A stretch of DNA of 21,911 nucleotides, taken from the NCBI GenBank assembly GCA_036747295.1, contig DAIOCN010000036.1, forward strand, positions 1-21,911, read 5' to 3'. The notes below the pieces were generated by a model. That model had not been told where the DNA came from, searched no databases, and worked only from the letters and a program-made list of their open reading frames with translations. How positions within the stretch are numbered: the stretch's first letter is position 1; each line of letters opens with the position of its first letter. Positions 20,273 through 21,911 of the stretch are shown here, one piece after another. The DNA is from UBA4736 sp002404015 (GTDB taxonomy: Bacteria; Chloroflexota; Dormibacteria; Dormibacterales; Dormibacteraceae). A program made the position numbers and the translations under genes.

Positions 20273-21853
20273 TTGGCTCGCACCGGGAAGGGAATGATCG
20301 TCTGCCCCCAGCCCCAGGCCGCCGAGGCCGGCCTCGAGGTGCTGAGGGCCGGCGGCAACGCTGTCGACGCCGCGGTCGTGACGGCCTTCGTCCAGGCCGT
20401 AATCGACCCCCAGATGTGCGGCATCGGCGGCTCCGGCGTGATGCTGGTCCACTCTGCGAAGGACCGGACCGACACCGTCATCGACTTCTACGCCCGTGCC
20501 GGCCGCCAGGTCAGCCCCCACCAGTGGGAGGCCATCTTCATCCGGGAGGCGGCCGACCGGTACGGCTACGTGCTTGAAGGCTGGGTGAACGACGCCGGCT
20601 ACCAGAGCGTGGGCGTGCCGGGAACGGTGGCGGGCCTGGCGGAGGCCCTCGGGCGCTTCGGCAGCCTGCCGTGGCGAGAGGCGCTACGGCCCGCGATCAA
20701 GGTCGCCCGTGTCGGCTGCCCGGTGACGGGGAACGTGGCCGGCAACTGGCTCGTCGACCACGGCCCGGACGTCGTGCCCTATGACCGCCGGCTGCAGTGG
20801 ACCGCGGAGTCGAAGCGGATCTACACCAAGGCCGGCCTCATGTACGCGGTCGGGGAGTTGATCGAGAACCCCGACTACGCCCAGACCCTGGAGCGGCTGG
20901 CGGAGTTCGGGGCGGAGGACTTCTACAGGGGCGACATCGCGGCCCAGATCGCGGCCGACTTCCAGGCCAACGGCGGCTTCATCACCACGGACGACCTGGC
21001 GGAATACACGCCGTACGTGTCGAAGCCGGTCAGGGGCTCGTACCGAGGTCGGACGGTGGTGGCGGCCGGGCCGCCGGCCGGGGGCCTGACCCTGCTCCAG
21101 ATGCTCAACTACCTGGAGGCGTTCGACCTCGGCGCGGCCGGCTGGCCGTCGCTCGAGGCGGCTCGGCGCCGGGTCGAGGCGATGGGCTGGGCGGTCGCCG
21201 AGCGGGAGGCCCACCTGGCCGACCCCCGCTTCGCCGACGTGCCAGTCGAACAGCTCGCCGCCAAGGAGTACGCGGCCGCGGCTCGCGCCGCCCACGACAG
21301 CCCCAACACCACCCACGTCTGCGTCGTGGACGGCGAGGGCAACGCGGTCTCGTTGACGCACACCCTGGGCTCCTCCAGCGGGGTGGTGACGCCCGGCCTG
21401 GGCTTCACCTACAACAACTACCTGAACTGCTTCGACCCCCGGCCCGACCGCGTCAACTCGCTGGCGGCTGGCAAGACCCGGGTGACGATGATGGTGCCGA
21501 CGATGGCGTTCGCCGGCGACCGCCTGGAGATCGTGCTGGGCGCCCCGGGCGGGACCAAGATCGTGACCGGGGTTCTGCAGTCCCTGCTGAACATGGTCGA
21601 CCACGGCATGGATCCGGTGAATGCGGTCAGCTCGCCCCGGATCGACTTTCAGGGCGACGTGGTGCAGGCCGAGCAGAGGGTCCCGGGCGACGTGCTCGAG
21701 GGCCTGGGCAGGCTCGGCTATCGCGTCAACCGGAGGCCGTTCAGCTACGACTCCTACTTCGCCAGGGCGCAGGCCATCCGGGTCCACGAGGACGGCCGGC
21801 TGGAGGGCGCCAGCGACCCCCGAAAAGACGGCGGCATCGCCCTTTCGACCTAG
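20273..21853 (+). CDS. Gamma-glutamyltransferase-family Ntn hydrolase, atypical
   Basis: 526 residues. The family signature TTHVCVVDGEGNAVSLT holds the catalytic Thr346, which would become the N-terminus of the small subunit after self-cleavage. The large-subunit start AAEAGLEVLRAGGNAVDAAV and GIGGSGVMLV are typical. Residues that bind the gamma-glutamyl group are changed: DFREKAP-type becomes DFYARAG (Tyr73), NNQMDDF becomes NNYLNCF, and SSMSPT becomes TMMVPT. There is no signal peptide, so it should be cytosolic, unlike most GGTs. It probably hydrolyses another amide, as cephalosporin acylases do. The start TTG 20273 has GGAGG at 20258-20262 with 10-nt spacing. It is last in the operon, 3 nt after the SDR. 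Confidence 0.85.
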   Translation: MARTGKGMIVCPQPQAAEAGLEVLRAGGNAVDAAVVTAFVQAVIDPQMCGIGGSGVMLVHSAKDRTDTVIDFYARAGRQVSPHQWEAIFIREAADRYGYVLEGWVNDAGYQSVGVPGTVAGLAEALGRFGSLPWREALRPAIKVARVGCPVTGNVAGNWLVDHGPDVVPYDRRLQWTAESKRIYTKAGLMYAVGELIENPDYAQTLERLAEFGAEDFYRGDIAAQIAADFQANGGFITTDDLAEYTPYVSKPVRGSYRGRTVVAAGPPAGGLTLLQMLNYLEAFDLGAAGWPSLEAARRRVEAMGWAVAEREAHLADPRFADVPVEQLAAKEYAAAARAAHDSPNTTHVCVVDGEGNAVSLTHTLGSSSGVVTPGLGFTYNNYLNCFDPRPDRVNSLAAGKTRVTMMVPTMAFAGDRLEIVLGAPGGTKIVTGVLQSLLNMVDHGMDPVNAVSSPRIDFQGDVVQAEQRVPGDVLEGLGRLGYRVNRRPFSYDSYFARAQAIRVHEDGRLEGASDPRKDGGIALST

Positions 21854-21881
21854 AACTCCCTCCCCCCTGTCCTGTCCCGAA

Positions 21882-21896
21882 TCCACCGAAGGTGGA
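21882..21896 (+). other. Short hairpin after the operon
   Basis: TCCACC-GAA-GGTGGA is a 6-bp stem with a 3-base loop, 28 nt after the GGT stop. It may be part of a terminator; the surrounding C-rich and G-rich runs (21858-21867, 21904-21909) could extend it, but pairing is imperfect and the window ends here. Confidence 0.3.
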
Positions 21897-21911
21897 GTGA
21901 GATAGGGGGCT

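Noticed and set aside
17393..20521. Very long minus-strand open frame (1042 codons) opposite the operon
   Set aside because: It spans the complement of the synthetase, thiolase-like, DUF35 and SDR genes, all with clear catalytic motifs. Its translation is His/Arg/Gly-rich antisense typical of high-GC codon bias.
20684..21886. 400-codon minus-strand frame opposite the GGT gene
   Set aside because: Antisense shadow of a protein with an intact TTH nucleophile motif; no domain is visible in the reverse translation.

Overview
The window is GC-rich bacterial DNA with tightly packed genes, frequent GTG and TTG starts, and several genes whose start codon sits 6-11 nt behind a TANNNT -10 hexamer (leaderless or nearly so). 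DUF1206, a CHRD-domain protein, ADP-forming acyl-CoA synthetase, a DUF35/thiolase pair and GC-rich palindromic repeats fit an uncultured soil or freshwater lineage of the Actinobacteriota, Chloroflexota or Dormibacterota type. No single-copy phylogenetic marker is present, so the phylum is not resolved.

Left part (1-5470). Bases 1-656 hold little except a perfect hairpin and one plausible small protein with an internal repeat. At 657-711 lies the 3' half of a tRNA-Arg(TCT), including CCA, with no matching 5' half. This is what an integration site leaves behind. Its last 15 bases recur at 3454-3468. Between the two copies are a secreted glucose/sorbosone-dehydrogenase-like beta-propeller (minus strand) and a frameshifted membrane-anchored protein. 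Then come a GH39-like lipoprotein glycosidase and a small secreted Ala/Pro/Glu-rich protein, both on the minus strand.

Middle part (5470-10560). A phospholipase D-superfamily protein is divergent from a DUF1206 membrane protein, which overlaps a diacylglycerol-kinase-like lipid kinase. A secreted CHRD protein with a strong downstream hairpin and an EamA-family exporter follow. This looks like ordinary envelope and lipid housekeeping.

Right part (10641-21853). A receiver-only response regulator runs directly into a two-gene UxaA-superfamily set that best matches (2R)-sulfolactate sulfo-lyase (SuyA/SuyB). A convergent LDH2-family dehydrogenase, the family of (R)-sulfolactate dehydrogenase ComC, lies beyond three GC-rich palindromes. 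Together these suggest oxidation of sulfolactate and its desulfonation to pyruvate and sulfite. Divergent from the dehydrogenase, through a nearly symmetric shared -10 region, is an eight-gene operon: enoyl-CoA hydratase, two CoA-transferase-like subunits, ADP-forming acyl-CoA synthetase, thiolase-like protein, DUF35 protein, SDR and gamma-glutamyltransferase-like Ntn hydrolase. Most junctions overlap or are only a few bases apart. By motif reading, the CoA-transferase beta subunit, the thiolase and the GGT each lack the residues that define the parent activity. The operon therefore looks like a CoA-dependent degradation pathway built from repurposed families, and it is the best candidate here for an undescribed system.
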